Positions 8,656 through 18,540 of a stretch of DNA of 64,000 nucleotides are shown piece after piece. The position numbers and the translations under genes are program-made. Where the stretch lies: positions 186,001-250,000 of the forward strand of contig NZ_JXCF01000001.1 in NCBI RefSeq assembly GCF_000875895.1. The letters are read 5' to 3'. This DNA comes from Staphylococcus gallinarum. Its GTDB lineage: Bacteria; Bacillota; Bacilli; Staphylococcales; Staphylococcaceae. Position 1 is the stretch's first letter; each line of letters opens with the position of its first letter. The notes below the pieces were generated by a model, which saw nothing but the letters and a program-made list of their open reading frames with translations, ran no database searches and had not been told where the DNA came from.

Positions 8656-9414
8656 ATGAAAACGAAAAGGATACACGCGATTGAATCCTATATTAACGAA
8701 AATCAAGCTGCGTCTATTGATGAATTAAGTGATTACTTCAACGTTTCAATTAATACAATACGTCGCGATATCACAGTATTAGCCGATATGAATAAAGTTA
8801 AAAAGGTTTACGGTGGTGTAAAGGCGGTTGATAGTTCTATTACACAAGCTGTCGACTACTCGAAGCGAAATATTGAACACTATGAAGAGAAAATTCACAT
8901 TGCCAAAAAGGCAGCCAAACGTATAAAGGCACATGATGTCGTATATCTTGATACTGGAACTACAACAGTCCATATTTTAGATTACGTCGATACAGAACTA
9001 CCTTTTACTATTATCTCAAATAGTTTAGACATTATTAATAAAGCTTCCGTCTTTAAAAATGTGTCACTATTTATTATCGGTGAACAATTTAAATTCCGTA
9101 CACGTTCATTTATCGGTATCGAATCAAATAATCTTATTGAAAAATTCAACATCGACAAAGCATTTATGGCCGCGACAGGTGTCGATATAAAAAACGGCCT
9201 CTCAAATGCCGAATTAGAAGAAAATATTATTAAAAAATTAATCGTCTCTCGTTCAAAGTATGTTTATGCACTGGCGGATCACACAAAAATGGGCCGTTCT
9301 ACACTTCTTACATTTATGGAATGCGCAGAACTCGACACATTAATTACCGACAAGACACCGTCTCAAGAATTTGTAGATTTTCTTAAATCTGCAAATGTCA
9401 CAATTGAAACATAA
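8656..9414 (+). CDS. iolR: IolR, DeoR-family repressor of inositol catabolism
   Basis: A 252-residue DeoR-family regulator. The N-terminal helix-turn-helix (residues ~18-40, ASIDELSDYFNVSINTIRRD) is followed by the DeoR hinge KVYGGV, and the DeoRC sensor domain carries DTGTTTVHILDYV near residue 95. Bacillus IolR (251 residues) binds 2-deoxy-5-keto-gluconate 6-phosphate, the IolC product, as inducer. Start: ATG after GGGGGT; a TTG five codons earlier lies within that ribosome site and is rejected. It is divergent from iolA and adjacent to three tandem IolR-type operators, which makes the assignment strong. Confidence 0.93.
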   Translation: MKTKRIHAIESYINENQAASIDELSDYFNVSINTIRRDITVLADMNKVKKVYGGVKAVDSSITQAVDYSKRNIEHYEEKIHIAKKAAKRIKAHDVVYLDTGTTTVHILDYVDTELPFTIISNSLDIINKASVFKNVSLFIIGEQFKFRTRSFIGIESNNLIEKFNIDKAFMAATGVDIKNGLSNAELEENIIKKLIVSRSKYVYALADHTKMGRSTLLTFMECAELDTLITDKTPSQEFVDFLKSANVTIET

Positions 9415-9447
9415 CCATTTATACAAAAGTTCATCAATATTAACATT

Positions 9448-9485
9448 AGAGGTAACACCTGTTCATTCAGGTGTTACCTCTTTTG
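9448..9485 (+). terminator. Terminator of iolR
   Basis: A perfect 14-bp stem AGAGGTAACACCTG with loop TTCATT and its complement, followed by TTTT, 33 bases after the iolR stop. Confidence 0.9.
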
Positions 9486-9745
9486 GTTCACCGACCGATC
9501 AACAGTTGCAACTATGACTAAATTCAACGTCATACGTATCAATACATGATCATAACGCTACAAATAATTTACTTAGACTTAACTATGTATTACTTACCAT
9601 GTTGCAATTTTGCTTAACTGGACTTAACTTAACTCGTGCATGCCATAATAACAATCTCGCTTATATAGGCCACTTAAGAACGCTATCAGTCTGTAATCCA
9701 TCTTCAGCTTTAGTAATTTAGCTTAATAATGCGCACATTATGACA
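9486..9745. other. Gene-free stretch between iolR and the iolI terminator
   Basis: No credible reading frame, promoter pair or long hairpin seen. The short word CTTAACT recurs four times between about 9570 and 9640, but with irregular spacing; I attach no function. Confidence 0.5.
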
Positions 9746-9826
9746 CAAAAAGGCTGAGACGATCGTTGGTCTGAACTCTTTAACATAAAAATTGTAAAGA
9801 TAACAAACCACATACAGTCTCAACCT
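9746..9826 (-). terminator. Terminator-like hairpin after iolI
   Basis: On the minus strand AGGTTGAGAC (9826-9817) pairs with GTCTCAGCCT (9760-9751), allowing one G-U, and a T-run (TTTTTG) follows. The loop is long, about 56 bases, so it may be a structured element rather than a minimal terminator. Confidence 0.55.
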
Positions 9827-9847
9827 GATTACAGTTTAAATTTTAAA

Positions 9848-10684
9848 TTAAATTGGATAGAACGGTTGCACACTTTCCTTAACCGTTTCCTTAGATTTCA
9901 CAATGACATCTTCAGCTGGCAATCGATAATATTCCGGACGAAAGAGCTCAATCGAAATAAACTCACCTTGAAATCCAATCTCACGAAGTGTATTAAATAT
10001 ACCTTTAATATCAATGACACCATGACCTGGGAAACATCTATCTTCATCCGTTAATATACCAATCGGGTAGTCATCTACATCATTAATATGTAACAAAAAT
10101 ATATTTTCTGCCTTAGCCTTGCGCAAATCTGCTAAATTAGATCCCATTGCATGAAAATGAAAGAAATCTAATACCAATCCTACATTCGGTTTCGCCACGT
10201 CCTCGACGATATCATACGCTTGTTGGAATGTGTTAACCGTTGCATATGGTGCCCCTAAAAACTCTAACGCAATCTTAATATGATATGCTTCGGCTAACGT
10301 TGCAAATTCTGTCATAACCTTAACACAGCTATCATGAATCGCCTTATTGAGTATTTTAGTTTCCGTAACCAATGGCACGAGAACGATATATTTCGCCCCT
10401 AGATAATGCGCAATCTCTAGCCATTCTTTAAATTCATCTAATACAACTCTATAATCCGCATCATTCCTATTATTAAAGAACTGCAATGCATTGAGACTTA
10501 ACGGCTTAATATGATGTGTATCGAAAAATGCTTTCATATCTTCAAGCGTATGTGTTTTTAAATACTCCGGCATCTTATCCATTTGTATTTCAATAAAGTC
10601 ATAACCATGTTTATCACATAATTCTAATTCCTGTTGCAATGTTGCATTTTCCTTTGTAGTCGCCACATTATACCCTAATTTCAT
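9848..10684 (-). CDS. iolI: 2-keto-myo-inositol isomerase
   Basis: A 278-residue TIM-barrel isomerase of the xylose isomerase-like fold, matching the length of Bacillus IolI. Family segments include LELCDKHGYDFIEIQMDKMPEYL, KPLSLNALQFFNNR, IVLVPLVTETKI, VGLVLDFFHFHAMGSN and ISIELFRPEYYRL, which hold the metal ligands Glu, Asp, His and Glu. IolI interconverts 2-keto-myo-inositol and 1-keto-D-chiro-inositol, letting D-chiro-inositol enter the pathway. Start: an ATG four codons upstream exists, but GAGGTG precedes this ATG at a usable distance and nothing precedes the longer one. Confidence 0.92.
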   Translation of the reverse strand: MKLGYNVATTKENATLQQELELCDKHGYDFIEIQMDKMPEYLKTHTLEDMKAFFDTHHIKPLSLNALQFFNNRNDADYRVVLDEFKEWLEIAHYLGAKYIVLVPLVTETKILNKAIHDSCVKVMTEFATLAEAYHIKIALEFLGAPYATVNTFQQAYDIVEDVAKPNVGLVLDFFHFHAMGSNLADLRKAKAENIFLLHINDVDDYPIGILTDEDRCFPGHGVIDIKGIFNTLREIGFQGEFISIELFRPEYYRLPAEDVIVKSKETVKESVQPFYPI

Positions 10685-10709
10685 AGCACACCTCATCCAT
10701 TATCTAGAC

Positions 10710-11567
10710 TTAAAATAACTCCTTCTTCAATCGCTCCAACATAAATTGTGCAGATTCATCCGCTCTATCAACCCATGCAAATACAGAATTTGTAGCAATA
10801 CCATCAAATTTCATTTCTTTTAACTTTCTAAATATCGTTTCAAAGTCCACTTCACCTTCACCAATATTCAAATGTTGGTGCACAGTTACTTCCGCTCCTG
10901 GTGGATTCACAATATAACGTAAGCCATTCGCAGCTGTGTGGTTAAATGTATCAGAGAACAATACATGTTGTAACTTGTCGCCCGCATCATCGAACATTGT
11001 TTCAATATCGCCTATACCATCATCATGGAAGAATGTATGCGCAGTCGAGAACACTAAGTTAATCCACTCTCTATCCAAACCACGAATCATGCGCAATGCT
11101 TCATCATTACGTTCTATAAAATCATAGGGATGCGCTTGTAAATTTAATTTCATACCTTCCTTTTCAAAAATCGGCAATAATTCATCCATTGATTTGATAA
11201 ACTTCTCTTCACATCTTTGTTGTTCATATTTACTACCATTAAATTCTGTATTCATCACATCCACGTTCAAATCACTCGCAATTTCAATCGCACGTTTCCA
11301 ATTACGCACTGCACCTTGTCGTTGCTCTTCATCAGGCCCTGACCACGCCATTACCGGTAATATCGAAGACAATTGGACCCCCGCATCACTACACCATTTT
11401 TTTACATTTTTAATCATTGCTTTATCCACTTTTGGATACTTATAAAAAGGAATAAAGTCTTCTCTTGGAGACAATTCAATATAATCATAACCAAGCCTAG
11501 CTGCCTTATCGATAACTTCCTTCATTGATAAATCTGTATACATTGCTGGATCTAATGCTAATTTCAT
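10710..11567 (-). CDS. iolH: IolH-type sugar phosphate isomerase/epimerase
   Basis: A 285-residue TIM-barrel protein. It closely follows Bacillus IolH segment by segment: [88 protein letters not shown]. The biochemical role of IolH is not settled in any species I know; an isomerase or epimerase on inositol derivatives is the usual inference. It lies 25 bases before iolI and 19 bases after iolD, in one transcription unit. Confidence 0.88.
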   Translation of the reverse strand: MKLALDPAMYTDLSMKEVIDKAARLGYDYIELSPREDFIPFYKYPKVDKAMIKNVKKWCSDAGVQLSSILPVMAWSGPDEEQRQGAVRNWKRAIEIASDLNVDVMNTEFNGSKYEQQRCEEKFIKSMDELLPIFEKEGMKLNLQAHPYDFIERNDEALRMIRGLDREWINLVFSTAHTFFHDDGIGDIETMFDDAGDKLQHVLFSDTFNHTAANGLRYIVNPPGAEVTVHQHLNIGEGEVDFETIFRKLKEMKFDGIATNSVFAWVDRADESAQFMLERLKKELF

Positions 11568-11586
11568 ATTATTACACGCCCCTTGT

Positions 11587-13503
11587 TTAATATTGTTTAC
11601 CTTGTGCTAGCTTTCCCGCTTTTAAATCAAAAGCAGCTTGTGTTTTTTCAGAATTAGAAACCTCCGGAACACCAACATGCCACCAACTCTCATAACCGTC
11701 CGTCATTGTTTTTGGCAAAACTTTAATCTCAATTAACGTACTAATGTCTTGTTGTTCAACATCTTTAATAGCAGCTTCTAACTCCTCTAATGAATACACT
11801 TTATAAACCTTAGCTCCATAACCTTCAGCTACTTTGGCATAATCAATATTCAGAATTTCATTATCTGCTGTTCGGAATTCAGTGTGATAACTATTCACTC
11901 CGTTTTCCATTTGTAAATTATTGATACAACCGTATCCCGAGTTATCAAATAACAATAGATTAATCTTCTTGTTATATTGTAGTGATGTTATAAATTCAGA
12001 ATGTAACATTAAGAAACTACCGTCACCTACGAACGAATATACTTCATGCTCTGGTTCTGCTAATCTGACACCAAGTGCACCAGATATTTCGTATCCCATA
12101 CAAGAATAACCATATTCAACATGGTAAGTGTTCGGTACAGAAGCATTCCATAATCTCTGTAAGTCCCCCGGAAGAGACCCCGCAGATGTGATAACATTAC
12201 TGTCAGGTGATACCACTTCGTTTAACTTCAAGACAACTGAACTTTGTGTTAACTCTGTACCTAACGCATCTGCATACTCATTTAAGATATTTTGATCAAA
12301 TTGTTCCTTAATCTCCGGATCAAAATGCTCACGATTAAATTGAATTTGACTCAAACGCGAACGTTCATTCAGCCACTCAGTCTTAACCTCATTTATCGAT
12401 TCACCATAACCCGTTTGATAGTCATCTCCAAGGCGTTTCAAGAGGTGTTGCAATGTAACCTTAGCATCAGCAACAACTTGTACTGCATCTAATTTATAAG
12501 CTTGCATGCGATTAACATTTATATTTAAAAACTTAGTCTTATCAAAATCAAACGCAGTCTTAGAAGAAGTCGCAAAATCTGTATAACGTGTACCAATACC
12601 AATGACTAAGTCAGCCGCATATGCTACTTTGTTTGCAGCCAATGTACCTGTAATTCCCATGCCACCTAAATTATGCTTAAACGTTGCTTCTACTGTTGAT
12701 TTACCTGCTTGTGTTTCAACTAATGGAATATTATATTTATCTGAAATTTCAATTAATTCATCGCGTGTACCTGAATATTTCGCGCCACCACCAACAAGTA
12801 TGATTGGCTTTTCACTATTTTTAATTGTTTCAATCATTAAATCTATTTCTCTTGCTACCGGTTCTGGACGATCAATATAATGTACACGTTTCTCAAAGAA
12901 AGACTCATCAAAGTCAAAGGCTTCACCTTGCACATCTTGTGAAATACATACCGTTGCTGGTCCTGCCTGAGCTGGGTTCGTCAATACCTCAAATGCTCTT
13001 ATTAAGCTAGACATTAATTGTTCTGGACGAGTAGCTCTATCCCAATAACGAGATACAGCTTTAAGTGCGTCGTTAGTAGTTGTTGTTAAATTCGATTCAT
13101 GTTCAACTTGTTGTAACACTGGATCAGGTTGTCTCGTTGCAAAGGTATCACTTGGTAACAGCAATACAGGAATATTATTTGCGAGTGCTGTTCCTGCTGC
13201 AGCTGTTAAATTGGCAGATCCTGGTCCAACTGAAGTGGTTACTGCATAGATTTGGCGACGTAAACGTTGTTTCGCAAATGCAATCGCTGCATGCGCCATA
13301 CCTTGTTCATTTTTACCTTGTATAATGTTTAAGTCACCTGGACTTTCCTCCAAAGCTTGACCAATACCCACGACATTACCATGCCCAAATATATCGAGTA
13401 CCCCTTCTACAAATGGTGATTCTTCACCATCAACACTGATATACTGCTGTTTTAAAAACTTCACTACCGCTTGACCTGTTGTTAATCTTATTTTCTTTGC
13501 CAT
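11587..13503 (-). CDS. iolD: 3D-(3,5/4)-trihydroxycyclohexane-1,2-dione hydrolase
   Basis: A 638-residue thiamine diphosphate enzyme that opens the ring of the IolE product to 5-deoxy-D-glucuronate. It has the three ThDP-enzyme domains. The N-terminal PYR domain has catalytic Glu66 in [11 protein letters not shown], the middle domain includes [12 protein letters not shown], and the C-terminal PP domain has [11 protein letters not shown] (from 493) and NSGYG for Mg-ThDP binding. Length matches Bacillus IolD (637). Start: 12 upstream codons are in frame, but GAGGGTGG stands just before this ATG (MAKKIRL). It has its own cre-containing promoter. Confidence 0.94.
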   Translation of the reverse strand: MAKKIRLTTGQAVVKFLKQQYISVDGEESPFVEGVLDIFGHGNVVGIGQALEESPGDLNIIQGKNEQGMAHAAIAFAKQRLRRQIYAVTTSVGPGSANLTAAAGTALANNIPVLLLPSDTFATRQPDPVLQQVEHESNLTTTTNDALKAVSRYWDRATRPEQLMSSLIRAFEVLTNPAQAGPATVCISQDVQGEAFDFDESFFEKRVHYIDRPEPVAREIDLMIETIKNSEKPIILVGGGAKYSGTRDELIEISDKYNIPLVETQAGKSTVEATFKHNLGGMGITGTLAANKVAYAADLVIGIGTRYTDFATSSKTAFDFDKTKFLNINVNRMQAYKLDAVQVVADAKVTLQHLLKRLGDDYQTGYGESINEVKTEWLNERSRLSQIQFNREHFDPEIKEQFDQNILNEYADALGTELTQSSVVLKLNEVVSPDSNVITSAGSLPGDLQRLWNASVPNTYHVEYGYSCMGYEISGALGVRLAEPEHEVYSFVGDGSFLMLHSEFITSLQYNKKINLLLFDNSGYGCINNLQMENGVNSYHTEFRTADNEILNIDYAKVAEGYGAKVYKVYSLEELEAAIKDVEQQDISTLIEIKVLPKTMTDGYESWWHVGVPEVSNSEKTQAAFDLKAGKLAQGKQY

Positions 13504-13531
13504 AAAACCACCCTCTCTTAACCTATTCAAA

Positions 13532-13553
13532 GATACCAAAACTTAATCAACTT
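13532..13553. promoter_or_regulatory. Possible IolR operator pair upstream of iolD
   Basis: Two degenerate copies of the RAYCAA core, ATACCAAAACT and TAATCAACTTA, are phased by 11 bp on the plus strand between the iolD promoter and gene. The match to WRAYCAADARD is partial, so this is tentative. Confidence 0.4.
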
Positions 13554-13559
13554 ATGACC

Positions 13560-13588
13560 ATCATATATTTGTTACCGCTTTCAGTCAA
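13560..13588 (-). promoter_or_regulatory. iolD promoter with cre in the spacer
   Basis: TTGACT (13588-13583), 17 bases, TATGAT (13565-13560) on the minus strand. The cre TGAAAGCGGTAACA (13583-13570), a full consensus match, fills the spacer, so CcpA binding would block RNA polymerase directly. Confidence 0.8.
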
Positions 13589-13611
13589 TCATAATTACTT
13601 TAATTTATAAA

Positions 13612-15039
13612 TTATTTCGCTTCCTTAACCACGTTCTTTCCAATTACTTCGTCCTTTTTTACCGTTGCTTTAAAGTATTCTTCAATTTCTTCTAGTGATT
13701 TATCCTTCGTTTCCGGCAAGAATTTTTTAACGAATATAACTGCTACTAAATTCAAGACTACGAATATCGTAAACGTGGATGCTAAACCTAAATGTCCCAG
13801 TAAGATAGGGAACAACAAACTTACTAAGAAATTCGTCATCCAACAAAAGAACACACTCGCTCCCATTCCTAATCCTCTAACCTTTAATGGGAATATTTCA
13901 GATAACATTAGCCAAGTGACTGGTGATACACACCCTTGTTGAAACGCTAAAAATGTTACCGTTAATAACAATATAATAAATGGTAATACGACTGTTCCCT
14001 TTAAAAATAATGGAACAATACTTAACAATATCAATGTTGCTACAATACCTAATTGACCCGTAATTAACATCGTTCGTCTACCAATCTTTCCTAATAGCCA
14101 AATACCAACAAACGTTGCTATAACCGATATCACACCATTCGCAATATTTCCAACTAGAGCTGCCTTCGTACCAAAGCCTGCATTACGCAGTATTTCAGTA
14201 CCGTAATACATAATAGAGTTAACACCCGTGATTTGTTGTACAACACCTAAACCTATACCAATTAACAAAATCTTACGAATCCATGGTTTAGTAAATTCAT
14301 TTTTCGACTTCTCTTTAATTAATTTCTCTTTATCTATCACTGTTTTAATTTCTTTTATTTCTTCTGCTGCCGTCTGTTCATCTCTTAGTGTTCTTAAAAT
14401 CGTATAAGCAGGCCAATATTTACTCTTACTCGCGTGCCATCTCGGACTTTCAGGTACACGCAACATACCAAACCACAAGATAACTGCTGGTAATGTAGCA
14501 ACTAATAACATCACTCTCCAAATACCTGGATTATCTACTAAATTTCCTAAAACACCATTGATAACATAAGCCATCAACTGACCAGAAACAATCATCAATT
14601 CATTTTGTGTGACCATTCGTCCCCGATCCTCTTTAGAAGACATTTCAGAAAGGAAAGTCGGTACGATTACTGAAGCGCCACCGACAGCTAAACCTAATAT
14701 CAATCTAAAAATAACCATCGAGAATACATTAGGTGATAACCCACAACCTAACGTTGCAAAAAAGAAAATAATTGCTAATACCATAATCATTTTCTTTCTT
14801 CCTAAAGTATCGGATAACCTTCCACCTGTAATTGCACCAAATGCAGCTCCAAATACAAGCGAACTCGATACCAAACCTTCAGTAGCAGGTGATAAATCTA
14901 ACTGATTCGATAAAGACATATACGGTAAAGCACCATTAATAACCCCTGTATCAAACCCAAATAGCAATCCACCAAACGTCGCAATCAATGTAATCCTTTT
15001 CATTTTGCGTCGTTTTATGTCACATTCTGATTTTTTCAT
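13612..15039 (-). CDS. iolT: Inositol transporter, MFS sugar porter family
   Basis: A 475-residue, 12-helix major facilitator of the sugar porter family. Signatures: GGLLFGFDTGVINGALPYM in helix 1, GGRLSDTLGRKKMI in the 2-3 loop, VPESPRWHASK at the end of helix 6, QQITGVNSIMYYG in helix 7, and PETKDKSLEEIEEYF near the C-terminus. These are typical of IolT/AraE/XylE proton symporters. Placement just upstream of iolD supports myo-inositol uptake. Start: ATG after AAGGGGTG. Confidence 0.88.
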   Translation of the reverse strand: MKKSECDIKRRKMKRITLIATFGGLLFGFDTGVINGALPYMSLSNQLDLSPATEGLVSSSLVFGAAFGAITGGRLSDTLGRKKMIMVLAIIFFFATLGCGLSPNVFSMVIFRLILGLAVGGASVIVPTFLSEMSSKEDRGRMVTQNELMIVSGQLMAYVINGVLGNLVDNPGIWRVMLLVATLPAVILWFGMLRVPESPRWHASKSKYWPAYTILRTLRDEQTAAEEIKEIKTVIDKEKLIKEKSKNEFTKPWIRKILLIGIGLGVVQQITGVNSIMYYGTEILRNAGFGTKAALVGNIANGVISVIATFVGIWLLGKIGRRTMLITGQLGIVATLILLSIVPLFLKGTVVLPFIILLLTVTFLAFQQGCVSPVTWLMLSEIFPLKVRGLGMGASVFFCWMTNFLVSLLFPILLGHLGLASTFTIFVVLNLVAVIFVKKFLPETKDKSLEEIEEYFKATVKKDEVIGKNVVKEAK

Positions 15040-15088
15040 GAAAACACCCCTTGTTTTTGGTGATAAAATCCAAAATTACACTAAAACA

Positions 15089-15136
15089 TAACCAATATTT
15101 AATAATTATAGTAATACTGATAGCGCTTTCAGTCAA
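15089..15136 (-). promoter_or_regulatory. iolT promoter with perfect cre and one IolR-like half site
   Basis: TTGACT (15136-15131), 17 bases, TACTAT (15113-15108) on the minus strand. The spacer region contains TGAAAGCGCTATCA (15131-15118), a full consensus cre. The plus-strand word TAACCAATATT at 15089-15099 resembles the IolR 11-mer and lies just downstream of the predicted start point. Confidence 0.75.
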
Positions 15137-15180
15137 TTATTTTTATAATCTTTACACTTTATATGTATGCTTTCCACAAT

Positions 15181-15222
15181 AAAAAATACGCCTAACTCGT
15201 GATATTTCACTTAGTTAGACGC
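15181..15222 (-). terminator. Terminator of the APC permease gene
   Basis: Minus-strand stem GCGTCTAACT and AGTTAGGCGT with a 15-base loop, followed by ATTTTTT. Confidence 0.8.
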
Positions 15223-15250
15223 AGCGAACTTTCATATTCACTTCATGCCC

Positions 15251-16645
15251 TTAATGATTTAAAATAGCATGCTTTCTCGAATATACAAAATAAACTACAA
15301 AACCTATAATCAGCCAAACCAAAAATCTTAGCCATGTTATTGGATCTAAATTCAAAATTAAAAACAAGCAAAATATAATTGCAAAAATGGGGATAATTGG
15401 TACCGCCGGACATTTAAATTTCCGAGGAATATGTGGAGCAGTTTTTCTTAACACAATAATTGAAATAGCTACTAATATAAATGCCGATAATGTACCAATA
15501 TTTACCATTTCTGATAAAGCATCAATCGATACAAAACCACCTAACAATGCAGAAACCATACCAAATAACCAAGTAGCAATGAATGGCGTATCTGTCTTTC
15601 CATTTACTTTAGAAAAGAATTTCGGCATTAAACCATCTTTCGACATTGCATATGTCACACGCGTTTGACCATATAGCATAACCAGCATAACTGTAGTCAT
15701 ACCTAAGATAGCACCAATATCAATGATTCCAGATATCCAATTCTGACCAGAATATTTCAATACTGCAGAAACTGGGTGATCTTCATATTGACCAAATAAT
15801 TTAAATGGAACTACACCAGTCATTATGAGCGATACAATGACATATAACACCGTGCAAATTAATAATGAAAGAATAATGCCACGTGGCATTGTCTTCGCTG
15901 GGTTAATCGTTTCTTCTGTACTAGATGATACTGCATCAAAACCAATAAATGCGAAAAACACTGTTGCTGCTGCAGCAAACACCCCTGAAAACCCAAACGG
16001 CATTATGGGAGATAAATTCGCTGGTTTGACGTAAAAAATCGCTACGCAAATGAAGAGCATGACAACAACAATTTTAATTAATACCATAATGTTATTTACA
16101 CGTTTAGTTTCTTTTATACCCATCGCTATTAAAAAGGTAATGATTAACACAATCAAAAATGCCGGCAAATTGAATACCCCTGTAACTTTATCACTTGTTA
16201 TCACTCCAGGAGCTGCAGTAAGTTGTGATGGTATCGTAATACCAAATCCTTCAATAAAAGACCTAAAGTAACCCGACCATCCTACGGATACTGTACTTAC
16301 ACCAAGCATATATTCTAGCGCAAGATCCCATCCAATAATAAATGCAAAAATTTCACCAATCGTTGTATAAGTATATGTGTATGCAGACCCCGCTATAGGG
16401 ACCATGGAAGCAAATTCAGCATAGCATAGTGCGGCAAACAAACAAGCTAGTGCTGCTATAATAAATGCAAACATCAAACCCGGTCCCGCCTTTAAGGCTC
16501 CTGTACCTGTTAATACAAAAATACCCGTTCCAATAATGGCACCTATACCTAACATTGTTAAATCAAATGAATTTAAACATTTACTTAACTGTGTATCATT
16601 ATCTCTAATAACCAAATTAATATCTTTCTTACTCATTAACCCCAT
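15251..16645 (-). CDS. Amino acid permease (APC superfamily)
   Basis: A 464-residue, about 12-helix permease. The first helix holds the APC signature GIGAIIGTGIFVLTGTGA (33-50), followed by CYAEFASMVPIAGSAYTYTYTTIGE and FFAFIGFDAVSSSTEETINPAKTMPRG, both standard for the cationic amino acid transporter-like subgroup (YfnA/CtrA type). Substrate cannot be read from sequence. The ATG follows GGGGTGGT; a second ATG three codons later is possible. It is a single-gene unit with its own terminator. Confidence 0.85.
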   Translation of the reverse strand: MGLMSKKDINLVIRDNDTQLSKCLNSFDLTMLGIGAIIGTGIFVLTGTGALKAGPGLMFAFIIAALACLFAALCYAEFASMVPIAGSAYTYTYTTIGEIFAFIIGWDLALEYMLGVSTVSVGWSGYFRSFIEGFGITIPSQLTAAPGVITSDKVTGVFNLPAFLIVLIITFLIAMGIKETKRVNNIMVLIKIVVVMLFICVAIFYVKPANLSPIMPFGFSGVFAAAATVFFAFIGFDAVSSSTEETINPAKTMPRGIILSLLICTVLYVIVSLIMTGVVPFKLFGQYEDHPVSAVLKYSGQNWISGIIDIGAILGMTTVMLVMLYGQTRVTYAMSKDGLMPKFFSKVNGKTDTPFIATWLFGMVSALLGGFVSIDALSEMVNIGTLSAFILVAISIIVLRKTAPHIPRKFKCPAVPIIPIFAIIFCLFLILNLDPITWLRFLVWLIIGFVVYFVYSRKHAILNH

Positions 16646-16710
16646 ACAACCACCCCATTCTGAATTTATTTTGAATCAAACCAATAGTACACCCATAACA
16701 AAATATTAAA

Positions 16711-16760
16711 AAATATAGGTCATGAAAACTAACTTATTACGTTAGTTTTCATGACCTATA
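16711..16760 (-). terminator. Terminator of the CoA-transferase gene
   Basis: A stem of about 20 bp with loop TTATTAC. On the minus strand it is followed by ATTTTTTAAT. It ends 40 bases after the CoA-transferase stop. Confidence 0.88.
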
Positions 16761-16802
16761 TACTTAATTCATATTATTTAAATCACTTTGGTTAACTTTG
16801 AT

Positions 16803-18299
16803 TCAAGCTTTCCACCGAGGTTTATCAGAGCCTCGAACCATCAAGACGGTGTCATATTCCCCTGGTGTTTCTGACATATAAACTTGGTCTGTCACGCCTT
16901 TATACGTTCCTAAAGGGGTCTCCGCTTCAAATTGATCTGGTGCGACGATTTGATGTTCTTCGTTACTATTCGACATGGTTTTTGCGTAGTCTTTATCAAA
17001 GATACCTAACGACATTAAATAAGCTGATACTTTACTTAAAGATACACGCACACTATAGCTACCACCTTCTTTAGCTCGACGTTCTAAAGCTTTAATAACT
17101 CCTAACTCTAACAACCACGAGATTACATAATCATTAACCACAACGATAGGTGGTAATTTCGGTTTATCAACTGAACCTTCAAGTGTCATGACTCCCGTCA
17201 CACTGCCGGCAGTTTGATCAAAGCCGTTACGGTTCTTCCAAGGTCCCGTATGCCCGTGTAAATTAACCGACGCATGAATGATACCGGGTCTTTTTTGGGC
17301 TAAGTCATTTGGCGTCAGACCATATTTTTCCATAAAGCCATATCTTTTATTTATAAAGAATATATCTGCACCTTGAAGTAATGCATCAAATCGACTTCTA
17401 TGCTCTTGATTATGATCTATATCCAAATATGTTGAACGCATACCAACATTAGAAGTGAGATACATTGTTTCAACTTCTAATTCTGACGGTCGCCACACAT
17501 TTAATACATCTGCACCATGCAAGGCTAATCCTCTTCCTAATCCAGCACCTGCGATGACGTGTCCCATTCCAAGCGCCCTCACACCACTTAAAGGTTGTTC
17601 GGGTTCCTCTGAAAATGCTTCCGGCTTAGAATCAGCTATTTTTTTAATTTCGATTAATTCCGTCTCCGCAATATGTTGAAATTGTTCCTCTTCTACAAAT
17701 TCTTCTAGCGAACGTACCATTGGCATAACGACACCTTTTTCAGCACCTGCAATTTCTAAATCCTGACCATTCCAACCCTTAATAGCTTCCGCAACAGCCT
17801 CTTTCGTTGAACGACAATTTAATAGTTCCAACACATGTGCCTTAGCATTTGGATAAGGATTTAGTGGCATTACCCAGCGCTTATCTTTAGTTTGGTAAAA
17901 ATCAAATCGAAATGGTGTATGAGGATCCTCTTGACCCTTTGCAGGAAAACCATTCAAAGTTTCCCATTTTCTTTCATAGAAAGGTGACAGACGTTTCACT
18001 GCCTTACGAATATCTATGTGAATATCTTGACCTTTGCCACCTCTGACTTGCCATAAATGTGCTAATGCCACCGATTTAGCTGCTAACCCTAATCCAGCTA
18101 ACGATGCTAACCTTAACGTACTAGGCATAACTGGGTCCTTACCATAAAACGTAACCTTGCCACCACTATCAGCAGTTGAATAACCAACTGAATTTAAAAT
18201 ATCTTCCAACGCAGCATGCATATCAAATTGATCACTTTGCAATCGATTTTTATTTTGTTGCAAAAGATGCGCCTTTAACTCATTAGCATTATTAATCAT
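16803..18299 (-). CDS. CaiB/BaiF-type (family III) CoA-transferase
   Basis: A 498-residue family III CoA-transferase. The second half has the family pattern: LNVWRPSELEVE, ADIFFINKRYGFMEKYGL, IIHASVNLHGHTGPWKNRNGFDQTAGSVTG, and then VVVNDYVISWLLELG. By alignment to the family pattern, Asp390 in the last segment is the expected catalytic aspartate that forms the acyl anhydride. It is longer than typical members (about 400) owing to an N-terminal extension carrying HLWQVRGGKGQDIHIDIRKAV, itself like a partial CaiB domain. The substrate is unknown. It is divergent from a TetR regulator, which probably controls it. Confidence 0.82.
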   Translation of the reverse strand: MINNANELKAHLLQQNKNRLQSDQFDMHAALEDILNSVGYSTADSGGKVTFYGKDPVMPSTLRLASLAGLGLAAKSVALAHLWQVRGGKGQDIHIDIRKAVKRLSPFYERKWETLNGFPAKGQEDPHTPFRFDFYQTKDKRWVMPLNPYPNAKAHVLELLNCRSTKEAVAEAIKGWNGQDLEIAGAEKGVVMPMVRSLEEFVEEEQFQHIAETELIEIKKIADSKPEAFSEEPEQPLSGVRALGMGHVIAGAGLGRGLALHGADVLNVWRPSELEVETMYLTSNVGMRSTYLDIDHNQEHRSRFDALLQGADIFFINKRYGFMEKYGLTPNDLAQKRPGIIHASVNLHGHTGPWKNRNGFDQTAGSVTGVMTLEGSVDKPKLPPIVVVNDYVISWLLELGVIKALERRAKEGGSYSVRVSLSKVSAYLMSLGIFDKDYAKTMSNSNEEHQIVAPDQFEAETPLGTYKGVTDQVYMSETPGEYDTVLMVRGSDKPRWKA

Positions 18300-18495
18300 C
18301 GTTTATTCATTCCTCCTAATACTTACACTTGCTTCGTTTATTTTTTAACATTTAAAATACTTAACCATCTCTAATACTCGTTACAAATATAGCAACTCAT
18401 TTTAAATAATTTACAAATACAAACGTTTAAATTACTGTATAAATACATTATAAAAACGATATGCTAAACAAAACAATCATGCATAAAGTAAAAAA

Positions 18496-18520
18496 GCAAC
18501 ACATATATAACATGTGTTGC
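18496..18520. promoter_or_regulatory. Palindrome in front of the TetR gene
   Basis: GCAACACAT, 7 bases, ATGTGTTGC, 20 bases before the TetR start and in the intergenic region shared with the CoA-transferase. Size and symmetry suit a TetR dimer operator; a leader hairpin is the alternative. Confidence 0.5.
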
Positions 18521-18540
18521 AATAAAGGGTGAGAAAACAT

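Noticed and set aside
9570..9640. Four copies of CTTAACT
   Set aside because: Irregular spacing, no spacers of constant size and no palindromic units; not a CRISPR or iteron array.
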